NCBI GenBank assembly: GCA_902168205.1
Contig: CABHOK010000013.1
Span: 1 to 57,329, forward strand
Length of the DNA stretch: 57,329 nt
Source: an uncultured Chitinophaga sp.
GTDB taxonomy: Bacteria > Bacteroidota > Bacteroidia > Cytophagales > Cyclobacteriaceae
Reading direction: 5' to 3'
A program made the position numbers and the translations under genes. The notes below the pieces were generated by a model. The model ran no database searches and was not told the DNA's origin. It saw only the letters and a program-made list of their open reading frames with translations. Below, piece after piece: positions 36,090 through 45,872 of the stretch (position 1 is its first letter; every line of letters starts with the position of its first letter).

Positions 36090-36119
36090 GTTACTTGCAG
36101 TAACATCAGAATTTCTGAT
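36090..36119. promoter_or_regulatory. Two abutting 15-bp palindromes upstream of the metallopeptidase
   Basis: GTTACT-TGC-AGTAAC (36090-36104) and ATCAGA-ATT-TCTGAT (36105-36119) each have perfect 6-bp arms and a 3-bp spacer, and they touch without gap. A weak promoter (TTG 36088-36090, N19, AATTTCTG 36110-36117) overlaps them. They could be operator sites or a double hairpin at the 5' end of the transcript. Confidence 0.45.
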
Positions 36120-36145
36120 AAACAACCTAAAAAACGAAACGAGAA

Positions 36146-36844
36146 ATGGGAGCTTTAATTATTGGTCTTTTTTTCATGGCAGTGGGATGGATTGTGAGTT
36201 CGAGGCTGAAGAGTAAATTCAGAGAATATTCGCAAACACATCTTACCCGCGACTTAACAGGTGCTGAAGTAGCACGCCTGATGTTAGCGGACAATGGTAT
36301 ACACGATGTACAGGTAACGCATGTTGAAGGCGAGCTTACCGACCACTATAATCCTGCTACTAAAACAGTAAACCTGAGCGAGCCGGTATATTTTGGCAGA
36401 AACGCTGCCGCTACGGCTGTCGCTGCGCACGAGTGTGGCCACGCTGTGCAACATGCAAAAGCCTATAGCATGCTGGAGCTTCGTTCAGCTTTAGTGCCGA
36501 TTCAGAACATCAGCGCAAAAGTGATCAACTTCCTGTTTATGATCATGATGTTCGGTGCCTTCTTTGCATCACAGATCATTCCGTTCGATCTCGCTATACT
36601 GATCATCATAGGATGCTACGGTGTGTTTGCTTTGTTCGCATTGATTACACTGCCGGTAGAATTTGACGCCAGCAAAAGAGCATTAGCCTGGGTACAATCC
36701 CGAGGCATTGTTAATACACAGGAATATGGTATGGCAAAAGATGCGCTGAAGTGGGCTGCCATGACGTACGTAGTTGCTGCCATCGGTGCGCTTACCACGC
36801 TGTTTTACTATGTGATGCTGTTCCTCGGCAGCCGTGAGGACTAA
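36146..36844 (+). CDS. Membrane zinc metallopeptidase (Peptidase_Mprot/YugP type)
   Basis: A 232-residue inner-membrane protein: N-terminal TM (about 2-18), a soluble region, the zinc motif AVAAHECGHAVQHA (H95, E96, H99), then hydrophobic segments (about 127-145, 150-172, 205-226). VEFDASKRAL (about 173-182) likely supplies the third zinc ligand (Glu). This is the YugP-like DUF family of predicted metalloproteases with unknown substrate. Single gene, followed by a clear terminator. Confidence 0.92.
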   Translation: MGALIIGLFFMAVGWIVSSRLKSKFREYSQTHLTRDLTGAEVARLMLADNGIHDVQVTHVEGELTDHYNPATKTVNLSEPVYFGRNAAATAVAAHECGHAVQHAKAYSMLELRSALVPIQNISAKVINFLFMIMMFGAFFASQIIPFDLAILIIIGCYGVFALFALITLPVEFDASKRALAWVQSRGIVNTQEYGMAKDALKWAAMTYVVAAIGALTTLFYYVMLFLGSRED

Positions 36845-36909
36845 CGTTAGTAAACGTTTGAAAAAGTATTAGAAAAAGATTTTAACATTACTATAACGGA
36901 TTTATTTTG

Positions 36910-36942
36910 CAAGCCTGGGTATACGCCCGGGCTTGTTTTTTT
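36910..36942 (+). terminator. Intrinsic terminator of the metallopeptidase gene
   Basis: Stem CAAGCCTGGG (36910-36919) with CCCGGGCTTG (36926-36935), one G-U pair, 6-nt loop, followed by seven Ts. Confidence 0.9.
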
Positions 36943-36990
36943 ATACCTTAAACTGTTATTGATAACGTGTACTCATTAACCTGACCATAT

Positions 36991-38130
36991 ATGAATTTTC
37001 AACTCACAGAAGAACAACTTGCTGTTCAACAAGCTGCACGCGATTTTGCCAACAACGATTTATTACCTGGCGTGATTGATCGCGACACCGAACAAAAATT
37101 TCCAAAGGATCAAATTAAAAAAATGGGCGAGCTCGGCTTCATGGGCATGATGGTCGACCCTAGGTATAATGGTGGCGGTATGGATACTATATCCTATGTG
37201 CTGGCGATGGAAGAGATCTCTAAAATAGATGCCTCTGCATCGGTATGTATGTCGGTAAACAACTCACTTGTTTGCTGGGGCTTGGAGAAATTCGGAACAG
37301 ACGAGCAAAAAGAAAAATATCTGAAACGCCTGGCTACGGGAGAAGTTATAGGGGCATTCTGCCTTTCAGAACCGGAAGCAGGATCAGACGCTACCAGTCA
37401 ACGTACCACAGCCGAAGATAAGGGTGATCATTATTTATTGAACGGAACCAAAAACTGGATCACCAACGGCAACAGTGCGAGTGTATATATAGTCATCGCT
37501 CAAACAGACATTTCGAAAAAGCATAAAGGTATAAATGCGCTGATCGTGGAGAAAGGCATGCCGGGCTTTGTTGTCGGTAAGAAAGAAGACAAGATGGGTA
37601 TCCGCGGTTCTGATACGCACTCATTGATGTTTACGGATGTAAAAGTGCCGAAAGCAAATCGCATCGGTGAAGACGGGTTCGGATTTACGTTCGCGATGAC
37701 AACACTAAATGGTGGCCGCATTGGTATAGCATCACAAGCGCTGGGTATTGCTGCCGGTGCGTATGAGCTGGCTCTTAAATATTCGAAGGAGCGTAAAGCA
37801 TTTGGTAAAACATTGGGCGAGCACCAGGCTATACAGTTCAAGCTGGCGGATATGGCTACCAAGATCGATGCGGCCCGTTTGCTTGTACATCAGGCGGCCT
37901 GGTTAAAGGATCAGAAAAAAGATTTTGTCAAGGCAGCAGCGATGGCTAAACTATATGCCTCACAAATTGCACAGGATGTTACTACCGAAGCTGTACAGAT
38001 TCACGGTGGCTATGGCTATGTAAAAGAATTTCACGTTGAGCGCCTGATGCGCGATGCCAAAATCACACAGATATACGAAGGCACTACCGAAATACAGAAG
38101 ATGGTAATTTCGCGCGAGTTGCTGAAGTAA
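36991..38130 (+). CDS. Acyl-CoA dehydrogenase (short-chain/butyryl type)
   Basis: A FAD enzyme of 379 residues that introduces the 2,3 double bond into acyl-CoAs, feeding electrons to ETF. The three domains are complete: helical N terminus (MNFQLTEEQLAVQQAARDFA), middle strands (AFCLSEPEAGSDATSQRTTAEDKGDHYLLNGTKNWITNG) and C-terminal helices with RKAFGKTLGEHQAIQFKLADM, QIHGGYGYVKE. The catalytic base is E363 in QIYEGTTEIQK, the position used by short- and medium-chain enzymes. Single gene bounded by terminators; substrate chain length is inferred only. Confidence 0.95.
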   Translation: MNFQLTEEQLAVQQAARDFANNDLLPGVIDRDTEQKFPKDQIKKMGELGFMGMMVDPRYNGGGMDTISYVLAMEEISKIDASASVCMSVNNSLVCWGLEKFGTDEQKEKYLKRLATGEVIGAFCLSEPEAGSDATSQRTTAEDKGDHYLLNGTKNWITNGNSASVYIVIAQTDISKKHKGINALIVEKGMPGFVVGKKEDKMGIRGSDTHSLMFTDVKVPKANRIGEDGFGFTFAMTTLNGGRIGIASQALGIAAGAYELALKYSKERKAFGKTLGEHQAIQFKLADMATKIDAARLLVHQAAWLKDQKKDFVKAAAMAKLYASQIAQDVTTEAVQIHGGYGYVKEFHVERLMRDAKITQIYEGTTEIQKMVISRELLK

Positions 38131-38145
38131 TGTCTGCAAACTCAT

Positions 38146-38184
38146 AAACGGCCATGTGCTACCCGTTACAGCACATGGTCGTTT
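38146..38184. terminator. Bidirectional terminator between convergent genes
   Basis: AAACGGCCATGTGCT (38146-38160) pairs with AGCACATGGTCGTTT (38170-38184), 15 bp with one G-U/A-C type mismatch and a 9-nt loop, followed by TTGTTTTTT on the plus strand. It serves the acyl-CoA dehydrogenase gene and lies 7 bp from the macroglobulin-like stop codon. Confidence 0.85.
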
Positions 38185-38190
38185 TGTTTT

Positions 38191-41100
38191 TTAGGGATTA
38201 ATCGTTACCGTATTTCCTTTCGTCCAATATTTAATTTCATCGGTATAGTATAGGTAGGCCGTGCTGGCAACACTCGTATACCTTCCGGGTACTTCAGCTT
38301 TCAGGTCAAGGCGAATTGTTCGCGTTGCAGCGGGTTCCAGTTCGCGATAATATATAGCAAGCTTATCGCCTATGATCTCATAAAAGTCAAATACACTCTT
38401 CTCCTGGAGCTCTTTTAGCTGCCAGGGTTGGAGGCTTAGTCCGGCAGGTATACCAACCAGTGCTACCGTCATCGGTATACCTTCGTTGGTTGTATTTTGA
38501 AGCGTGGCCGTCATACGCACCGTATTGTTTACCTGTAATCTTTGCTGAGCCAGCGATGTCTTCAAAGTTACCTTACACTGTTTATTGCTTACCGGTGTTT
38601 TGGTGTTCCACTGAATGTTTACAGAATACGGCAAGGCCGAATCTGTATCCTCGAATTTTACCTGTACTATATTGTTCCCCGTCTTCAGGTGCTGACTCAG
38701 ATCACCAATCACAATTTTATCGCGCGTATCTTTCGTGTACGGTTGTGTTCCTGCCAGTACTTTATTCACAGAAACGCTCATGGTCCCGCTATCACGTTCG
38801 GTCCGCATATAGCGTGCATATTCTGTAAGTACTTTCAGTGCGAGTGCAGTGGCCTGTGTTGAACCGAACATTCCGTACGAGCGTTTTGAAGCAATGAATT
38901 GAACGCAAGCCCTGATCAGGTCTATATCCTGTTCTTGCGCTTTGAGTAAAGCCAACGTCCACAACGACACCGTTTCATTCGTAAGTGAATTACCATAACT
39001 GCGTACAATGGAATGATCGACTTTAAGCTCTTCAAATGAAACCGCCCGGCATTGCTCACGAAAGTATCGTGTGAGTCGTTCGTACTCTTTCATCTTACCC
39101 ATACTAAACGATGCATTCGCCATCAGTGCCATTCTGTACATATCCTTACTCTTCCACGCTTCCTCCAGGCTATAATTATACTCTACTTCCACTGCAGTCG
39201 TGCCCGTTTCCGTGAGTGCATATACCACGTAGGCGTTGGTCACCTCCGCAGAAGCTGCAGCAAAACCATATTTACCTTTGTTCTGCTTAAATGTACCATC
39301 GCCCCGCCTGCGGCTTAAAAGCCATTCTTGTGTTCGTTTCATCATAGCTTCATTAACCCCGGCATATATTTTTTTCATTTCGAAAAACTCGAGAAGACCA
39401 TAAGCTGTTAATCCCTCATGTGCCGGTGGACTGCCAAACCACTCAAAGCCACCGCCATCAATTTCATACGCCATTAATTGTTTATAGCCGTTGCTGATAT
39501 AGGTGCTTGCCATTTTTTCTACATCAGGCCGCACGTCTCCGCTCTGTTTCAAAAATTGCAGCGCAAGTATATTTGGGAATGTACTGGACGACACCTGCTC
39601 AAAACAACCATGCGGAGCCTGAAGTATAGATTCTGCCCCGGTAAATAAATCAGCCAGTACATCTGTAAAGGCTACTGCCTCACCTTTTAACGATCCGGCT
39701 TCCATGTCCTGAATCGTAACGTTTATATTCTTTTCTACATCTTTTGCAGAGAAGCTTAACTTAACCGGAAACCCTACCGGGTGAACTTCGATATCGTGTT
39801 TTACCTCATCACTAAATGTATTACCCGTCAGTCTCATCGCGATGGAAAATTTACCTTCTATTCCACGCGGTATAATTTTTACCCAATATGTTTTTGTCTG
39901 CATCGGGTCAACATCAACAGCAAGCTCTGTTTCACTTAAAGCACGCAGCTGCTCCGGCATGGCAACTGATAATTTACCTTTAAGTGTTTTGGCGGTTGTG
40001 TTCTTTAACATCACCGGCAAATGCAGCGTATCTTCATACCCAATAAAATCAGGAATTTTTACATCGAGCGAAAATGGAAGCTGCGTGAAATATACCTCCT
40101 CTCTGCGGCCTAAAAGTCCGTTACCCGTAATTCCTTCTGCTGTTATTCGGAATGCCGAGGCTGCGTCATTGTTATAGAATGTTACTTTGGCTTTTCCATC
40201 TTCATCCGTTACAACGGTGTGATTCCAATATATAGTGGTACGAAAATCTTTTCGTACTTCATCCGAACGTTGTTCGGGAACCTCCACAAAGAATTCACGT
40301 GTAGATGAAAAATTACGGGATGGAACCAGCTTACTGGTATATTTAACTTTTCTTTTCCGCGAATGAAAAACGGATGCTCCTGTATTTGATTTCGTTGTGA
40401 TAACAATGGCTCCGTTTGCAGCAGCACTTCCATAGAGCGCAGACGCATCGGGACCTTGCATCACTTCAATCCGTGCTATATTTTCCGGACCGACTATACT
40501 ACCATTTGCAAAGTTCTGATTCAGGCTTGTACCGATAAGCTGGCCATCGATAACATACAAAGGCTCTCCGCGCGCTATAGCCAGCGAACTGTTACCGCGG
40601 ATACGAAGTGATGCTGATGCCTCTGAACTGACTGCCGGCTGTTGTACCTGCAATCCGGCCACTCTTCCCTGGAGTATATTTTCGACTCCAAAATAACCGG
40701 ATGCATTCTCAAGAGGTGTATCACGAATAATTGTGGTATAGCCTACCAGTTTTCTACTCTCCTCGGTGCCATACCCTACTACAATTACTTCACTCAGCGC
40801 AGATACATCTTCCTTCATGTTGAAGTCCATATCGTCAGCTTTCGTCTCTTCGATATTCTCCACCTGGTCAGACTCCATCTCTGGTACTGCAGAAATAACT
40901 GTTTCTATTGTTTCGCGTGTAAAGGGTGATGAAGATATTGTTTGATTACTATATGAAAGCTGAACCTTTTTCGGATTCACTTCAATCTGGTCAGGCTGTT
41001 GCGTTAAAAGCAACAGTGGAACGGATGCATCTATATTTCGAAAAGCAAAATGGCCTCCACGTATCGTCTTTACCTTTGCTATCCGTCTGCGATTGCCAAG

Positions 41101-42837
41101 TTCAAGGAGTATAACTTCCTTGTTTTCAACGCCTGCATTTTGTTTATCGTGTGCTATACCGGAAAGTACACTCAAACTCTCGGGAAGAAAGATAATTGCC
41201 TTATCATTCTTTACTACATCTTTCCAGGTATAGCGTCTCCAGCCGTGCGTCATCAGTAAATAATCAAGTGCTTTATCAGCCTTTGGTTCTGAGGCATCAA
41301 AATAGAACGAAGGTTCTTGTATCTTTCCTTTCAGTTCCGAAGAAAGCATCATCCACGAAAGTATATTATCCTGTTTGTCATCAGCAAAGGATATCAATTG
41401 ATCATCCACCACCGACAATGAAAGCTTGGCAGGCACAGCTTTTCCAGTAGCATCTGTTGTGCGCACGGATACGGTAACTTTCTCACGCGGCTGATAATGT
41501 TTCTTGTCGGGTATAATTTCTATTTGAAGTGTCTTCTCTTTGTTCAGGTATACCAGTCGTTCGCATTCTTCCAGTCCTTCGCCATTAAACAGCGTAAACA
41601 CTGCGATGCCTGAAGGAAAATCAGTAACCGGTATAGATACCTGTGTGGCACCCTTTGCTACGGAAATCTTCTTTGCATAATAAATTTCACCGTGCGTCTG
41701 GCCAACCAGAAATGCTTCTCCATTATCCGATGCATACACCGTGCAACCCAGGGATTTACCAGGTACATTTTCAAACGCTAACGTATAGCCGGACGAAACC
41801 GCAGCCGGTAAAAGCATTCGCGTATTGGTACCGACAGGCTTTGAAATCTGTGCATAATACTTTTTCCCTGCCAGGGGTGTAAACCGGAATGCCCCCATGC
41901 CCATGTGATAGCTTTCGAATGTAGCTACTTCAGCATTTGCTTCATCAACAATAACTCCGGCTATATCTGCAGCTTTTCCAAATTCGTTGGTGGCTTTAAA
42001 CGCAACTACCGATGCAGCGCCTGCCACCAGGTCGCCACCTTCCGGATAAAACTGGACATCAATTTTATTAAGTACAATGGGAATGCTCCGGGTAATAGAT
42101 TCCTGCATGCCATGATCGGCAACAATTACCTGAAACAGTCCGTCAGCCGTATTCAGTTTATCGGGAAGTATATATTTCAATGAAACATTTCCATCGGTGG
42201 TGGTAACGGCTTCGTGAGTATGAACTGACTCACCTTGCACCTTCACCGATAGGGACACCGTTGCACCGGCTACCGCTTCGTTCTTCAAATTCTTTACCGA
42301 AAACGTGGCTATTACTTCATCACCCGGCCCGTATGCTTCTTTTTCAAAGTCGAGCTTCAGCAGCATGCGTGGTGTAATTATCTTTTGTACTTGTATCTCT
42401 TTTCTGAAATAAGATTCTTCTCCGAAGTTTCGCATCCACCGCGTATAGGCTTCCAGAGTATAGATGCCACCGGTAGCGAAGTCGTCCAGTTTAAAATCAC
42501 CTTTAGCCGTGCCTTGCTGCACAAACAGGTCCAGCATTTTTACTTCGTTTCCCTTCGGGTCTTTCAACACCACATATACCACATCGCTCAGTGATGTCGG
42601 GTTGTGCGTATTGCTGTTCAGCACAAATGCATTGAACCATATATCTTCGCCAGGCTTATAAAATGGTTTATCGATCTGCAGGTATATCTTTTCCTCCGGG
42701 TACATTTTCGAATAAAGTCCGAGTTGCTCGGCAAGCTTTTGCAAAAAAGGATCACCACTCTGAACAAAACCTGTCAGGGTAACCATGCATATAAAAAGAA
42801 TGGCGATGTAGGTGTATTTCAGGAATTTCATAAGCAT
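38191..42837 (-). CDS. Alpha-2-macroglobulin-like protein with thioester motif and an inserted SusC-type TonB plug domain
   Basis: 1548 residues. An N-terminal signal or anchor (about 5-25, no lipobox) precedes macroglobulin MG domains: YPEEKIYLQIDKPFYKPGEDIWF (46-68) is a clear MG2-type opening, with further MG repeats to about 650. Residues 683-818 (40384-40791) are a canonical SusC/RagA plug: SEVIVVGYG, GRVAGLQV, LRIRGNSSL, PLYVIDGQLIG, ARIEVMQGPDASALYG, ANGAIVITT. No barrel follows. Instead the A2M domain resumes (TTIYWNHTVVTDEDGKAKV, about 867-885), then the thioester PHGCFEQ (residues 1075-1081; GCFEQ at 39595-39609), an alpha-helical thioester domain and a beta C terminus. Its ATG overlaps the SusC-like stop by one base (TGATG). 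Probably periplasmic, trapping proteases or cargo; the plug is unexplained. Confidence 0.9.
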   Translation of the reverse strand: MLMKFLKYTYIAILFICMVTLTGFVQSGDPFLQKLAEQLGLYSKMYPEEKIYLQIDKPFYKPGEDIWFNAFVLNSNTHNPTSLSDVVYVVLKDPKGNEVKMLDLFVQQGTAKGDFKLDDFATGGIYTLEAYTRWMRNFGEESYFRKEIQVQKIITPRMLLKLDFEKEAYGPGDEVIATFSVKNLKNEAVAGATVSLSVKVQGESVHTHEAVTTTDGNVSLKYILPDKLNTADGLFQVIVADHGMQESITRSIPIVLNKIDVQFYPEGGDLVAGAASVVAFKATNEFGKAADIAGVIVDEANAEVATFESYHMGMGAFRFTPLAGKKYYAQISKPVGTNTRMLLPAAVSSGYTLAFENVPGKSLGCTVYASDNGEAFLVGQTHGEIYYAKKISVAKGATQVSIPVTDFPSGIAVFTLFNGEGLEECERLVYLNKEKTLQIEIIPDKKHYQPREKVTVSVRTTDATGKAVPAKLSLSVVDDQLISFADDKQDNILSWMMLSSELKGKIQEPSFYFDASEPKADKALDYLLMTHGWRRYTWKDVVKNDKAIIFLPESLSVLSGIAHDKQNAGVENKEVILLELGNRRRIAKVKTIRGGHFAFRNIDASVPLLLLTQQPDQIEVNPKKVQLSYSNQTISSSPFTRETIETVISAVPEMESDQVENIEETKADDMDFNMKEDVSALSEVIVVGYGTEESRKLVGYTTIIRDTPLENASGYFGVENILQGRVAGLQVQQPAVSSEASASLRIRGNSSLAIARGEPLYVIDGQLIGTSLNQNFANGSIVGPENIARIEVMQGPDASALYGSAAANGAIVITTKSNTGASVFHSRKRKVKYTSKLVPSRNFSSTREFFVEVPEQRSDEVRKDFRTTIYWNHTVVTDEDGKAKVTFYNNDAASAFRITAEGITGNGLLGRREEVYFTQLPFSLDVKIPDFIGYEDTLHLPVMLKNTTAKTLKGKLSVAMPEQLRALSETELAVDVDPMQTKTYWVKIIPRGIEGKFSIAMRLTGNTFSDEVKHDIEVHPVGFPVKLSFSAKDVEKNINVTIQDMEAGSLKGEAVAFTDVLADLFTGAESILQAPHGCFEQVSSSTFPNILALQFLKQSGDVRPDVEKMASTYISNGYKQLMAYEIDGGGFEWFGSPPAHEGLTAYGLLEFFEMKKIYAGVNEAMMKRTQEWLLSRRRGDGTFKQNKGKYGFAAASAEVTNAYVVYALTETGTTAVEVEYNYSLEEAWKSKDMYRMALMANASFSMGKMKEYERLTRYFREQCRAVSFEELKVDHSIVRSYGNSLTNETVSLWTLALLKAQEQDIDLIRACVQFIASKRSYGMFGSTQATALALKVLTEYARYMRTERDSGTMSVSVNKVLAGTQPYTKDTRDKIVIGDLSQHLKTGNNIVQVKFEDTDSALPYSVNIQWNTKTPVSNKQCKVTLKTSLAQQRLQVNNTVRMTATLQNTTNEGIPMTVALVGIPAGLSLQPWQLKELQEKSVFDFYEIIGDKLAIYYRELEPAATRTIRLDLKAEVPGRYTSVASTAYLYYTDEIKYWTKGNTVTINP

Positions 42838-45734
42838 CAGATTTTAATTGTGATTTGCGCACTATAACTGCGTGTAGCCGGGGCATTGAAAAGATCAAGA
42901 CCAGCAGCGTGGCTATACCCGAACAGCGTTGTAGATGGATCGACACCGGAATAAGGCGTAATGAGAAACAGGTTTTTACCAACCAATGATATTCTCAACT
43001 CTCGCATCTTTGAAAAACTGAGCGGAACAGTATACGAAACCGATGCTTCGGCAAAGCGTATCCACGATGCATCTTCTATATATTGTTCACCTACACCGGT
43101 AAATCCGTAGCGCACCCAGCGATTGTCAGTCAACGGTTTTTCGGCATCGTAGAAATTTACAAGTATCGTATTGGGCTGACCTTTTGCAGATATGCCTTCA
43201 AATATATACCTGCTGGTATTTCGCTGCTGCGCAGTAGCTACAGATCGGCCGAGGTAATCAAGCGCGGCTTGTGTACCGTTCCATACATCGCCTCCACGCT
43301 TGATATCAATCAGGACTGAAGCGCGGAAGCGCTTCCATCGCACAAAACCATCGAATGACATGGTCCAATCCGGCAACGGATTTCCAATTTTCTTTAACAC
43401 CGGGTCAACCAACGGGAAACCATCATCGCCAATAATCTGCTGTCCGCTATTATTTCGGAGGTAGGTTGTACCATATATAGCTCCGGCAACCTCGCCCGTG
43501 GCAAGCACGGCAGCCGTGGATTGAAAACCTGCCAGCGGTATATAGGTATCGTCCGTATATACCTGAAGCGCTTTGCTATAGTTTTTATTCCACCGAACCG
43601 ACACACCCCAGTTCACCGCACGATTGTAATTGTTGTAGTTTGCTGACAGTGTTGTACCGTAATTTTTTACACGCCCAACATTGATCATTATAAACCGATG
43701 GCTATTCCATAGCGGTGCTATAAAATCCTCCGTTACATTATTATAGTAGGCTGCATCTAAACTGAGTCGGTTAAAGCTGAACACGTTAATACCAGTCTCA
43801 AATTTCCGTTCTGTCTCCGGGAGCAAACCGACATTAAAGTATATTTCAGCAGACTCGCTATAGCGGCTATATTCTGAGGCCTCCATGCGCGTTGACAAAT
43901 GTGACCAACCTGAATAGATCAGCGGTGCTTCGCGCAGGTTGCGAGCAATAGATGCATATACCTTGAAATTATCGAACGGATATATATACAATAATTCCGA
44001 CAAATCTATACTCGTGCTGAGTGTAGGAAATATATTAGTATATGAGTCAGATGAAAGGGTACTGGAAAAATAGGTCCGGTTAGCCGCCCGCACATTTAGC
44101 CAGCGGTTGTTGAATTGAAAATTCAGCAGCACTTCATGTGTATTCCTGTCAAACGTTCTTCTCCTGAAATACGAAGAGTCTGCTGCCTCTACACGACTCC
44201 ACGTTTCATCTGAAAAGCCGAAACCATCGGCTCGCTCTAGACCGTGTTGCTGGTGATTAAACTGATATGAACCATGGATACTGATTTGCCGGCCGTTGCG
44301 ATACACCGTATAGGAAGGTGTAATTATTGAATTGAGATATAGCTGCTCTTCCTTGCGAACGGTAAGACGTCCGTCAGAATACCCTGCATAGTCGGGCGGT
44401 ATACCAAATACAACATTGTTCCATTGCCGGTCGAAGCTTTCATTGATGGTGATGCTGAATCGATCGGATGTGTTATAGGTCAGCAATGTTGATGCCAGCA
44501 GACGTTTGGCATTTTCATGATCGGGTAATTCCTGTGCAAGTCCGTACGGATTATCAACCACACCAGGAGCATAAGAGCGTATGCTTCCATCTGGCAACCG
44601 GTATGCTTCTGGATGCGATCGTGCTTGACTATCGGTCAGTCCATTGTTATTATTAAAACTTGCCGGTGTTCGCCATACAGCAGCCGTAATCGAAGTAAGA
44701 TTGCCGCCACGATTTGCCAGTATACTTTCTGAATCATTATAGCGAGCAGCTGCATCTGCTACCACTCTCTCACCAAGCTTCATTTTCTTAACCTGAAATG
44801 AAAAGTTACTGCGACTATAATCGTTACCTGGTATAACTCCTGAACGCGTTTTTCTGTCGACATCAAAAATGAGGTTGCTGTTACCAGGACCGGGTCGGGT
44901 TAGCATCAAAGTATATTCTGTGCTATAGCCGGTTCTGAAAAATGTTTCGGGGTTGTACGCCATTGCAGGATTGCCGTTGCCTGTGCCCGCCTGGACAAGT
45001 TGACCTTGTTTATCAAAAGCATAATCTGATCCATCAAACTCGAGTGTCCGTAACAAAGGCCCCCAACTATATATTTCACGCTTATCGGCACCATGCCAGT
45101 GAATGACACCTTCTCCATTACTGCCCTGGGCATATATATTCTGAAGAGCCGGTGTTTGTGTTATCCGTTCAATGGATGCCAGGGAAGAGAATTGCAACCC
45201 GAAACCGGTTCTGACAGGATCCGTGTTTGTTGCAACCCGGTATGTTTTTGCTCCGGGTTTAAACAACATTTCGATTCTACCTACCGGCCGAATAGCAATT
45301 ATACTCTCGGGATCAATAACATCACTGCGATATATATATACAGGTGTTGTATTCGACAGGGTGGCTACGCCTTTCTGATCACGGATGGTGTCTTGCAAAA
45401 AAGCTACAGGCCACGATGTAGCGTTTACTGATCTCGTGTTTCGCTTCGAGGAGTCGATGGCTTTCTGTCCCTTATCTGTCACCAGTACTTCGCGGGTTTG
45501 CATACCGATGAATGAAAACACCAGCGTTGATCCGATCGGAGCACTCAATGAATAATAACCGTTACTGTTTGTTACAGTACCAACACGTGTACCCTTGATA
45601 ACAATATTTACTCCGGGCAACGGATAACCTTCGTTATCCTTTAGCGTTCCTGATATAACACGTTCTCGGGTCTGCGACCACACCGAACCTGCGAGAATAA
45701 ATAATAGTAGTGTAAAAATGTTCCGCATAGGCAT
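42837..45734 (-). CDS. SusC/RagA-like outer membrane receptor with degenerate plug
   Basis: A 965-residue barrel protein. Signal peptide (1-20), CarboxypepD_reg-like domain (about 24-90: ISGTLKDNEGYPLPGVNIVIKG) and SusC-type barrel starting near 265 (FFRTGYSTEYTLMLTRPGPGNS, SGVIPGNDYSRSNFSFQV), ending TRSYSAQITIKI. The region where the plug should be (about 90-225) has the right length but lacks the standard signatures (VVGYG, GRVAGV, IRGxxSL, LYVIDG). Only a weak remnant SLASIERITQTPALQ...IYAQGSNGEGVI (184-211) resembles the plug C terminus. No SusD gene is nearby. It is the first gene of a coupled pair with the plug-bearing macroglobulin-like protein. Confidence 0.87.
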   Translation of the reverse strand: MPMRNIFTLLLFILAGSVWSQTRERVISGTLKDNEGYPLPGVNIVIKGTRVGTVTNSNGYYSLSAPIGSTLVFSFIGMQTREVLVTDKGQKAIDSSKRNTRSVNATSWPVAFLQDTIRDQKGVATLSNTTPVYIYRSDVIDPESIIAIRPVGRIEMLFKPGAKTYRVATNTDPVRTGFGLQFSSLASIERITQTPALQNIYAQGSNGEGVIHWHGADKREIYSWGPLLRTLEFDGSDYAFDKQGQLVQAGTGNGNPAMAYNPETFFRTGYSTEYTLMLTRPGPGNSNLIFDVDRKTRSGVIPGNDYSRSNFSFQVKKMKLGERVVADAAARYNDSESILANRGGNLTSITAAVWRTPASFNNNNGLTDSQARSHPEAYRLPDGSIRSYAPGVVDNPYGLAQELPDHENAKRLLASTLLTYNTSDRFSITINESFDRQWNNVVFGIPPDYAGYSDGRLTVRKEEQLYLNSIITPSYTVYRNGRQISIHGSYQFNHQQHGLERADGFGFSDETWSRVEAADSSYFRRRTFDRNTHEVLLNFQFNNRWLNVRAANRTYFSSTLSSDSYTNIFPTLSTSIDLSELLYIYPFDNFKVYASIARNLREAPLIYSGWSHLSTRMEASEYSRYSESAEIYFNVGLLPETERKFETGINVFSFNRLSLDAAYYNNVTEDFIAPLWNSHRFIMINVGRVKNYGTTLSANYNNYNRAVNWGVSVRWNKNYSKALQVYTDDTYIPLAGFQSTAAVLATGEVAGAIYGTTYLRNNSGQQIIGDDGFPLVDPVLKKIGNPLPDWTMSFDGFVRWKRFRASVLIDIKRGGDVWNGTQAALDYLGRSVATAQQRNTSRYIFEGISAKGQPNTILVNFYDAEKPLTDNRWVRYGFTGVGEQYIEDASWIRFAEASVSYTVPLSFSKMRELRISLVGKNLFLITPYSGVDPSTTLFGYSHAAGLDLFNAPATRSYSAQITIKI

Positions 45735-45872
45735 CCGGGTTTAAGTTCATATTGCCAGGATGCAGCCCGAACAGAAAATCCATAAAAGAAAATCAACTTT
45801 TTTTCATCACGACCGTAAATGCCTTTCCCGTTCATGAAACAGGGCTCTTTATTAAATTAGCGGCTATAGAAT

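Noticed and set aside
42837-45734. Complete SusCD system
   Set aside because: No SusD-like lipoprotein is encoded on either side; the downstream gene is macroglobulin-like.
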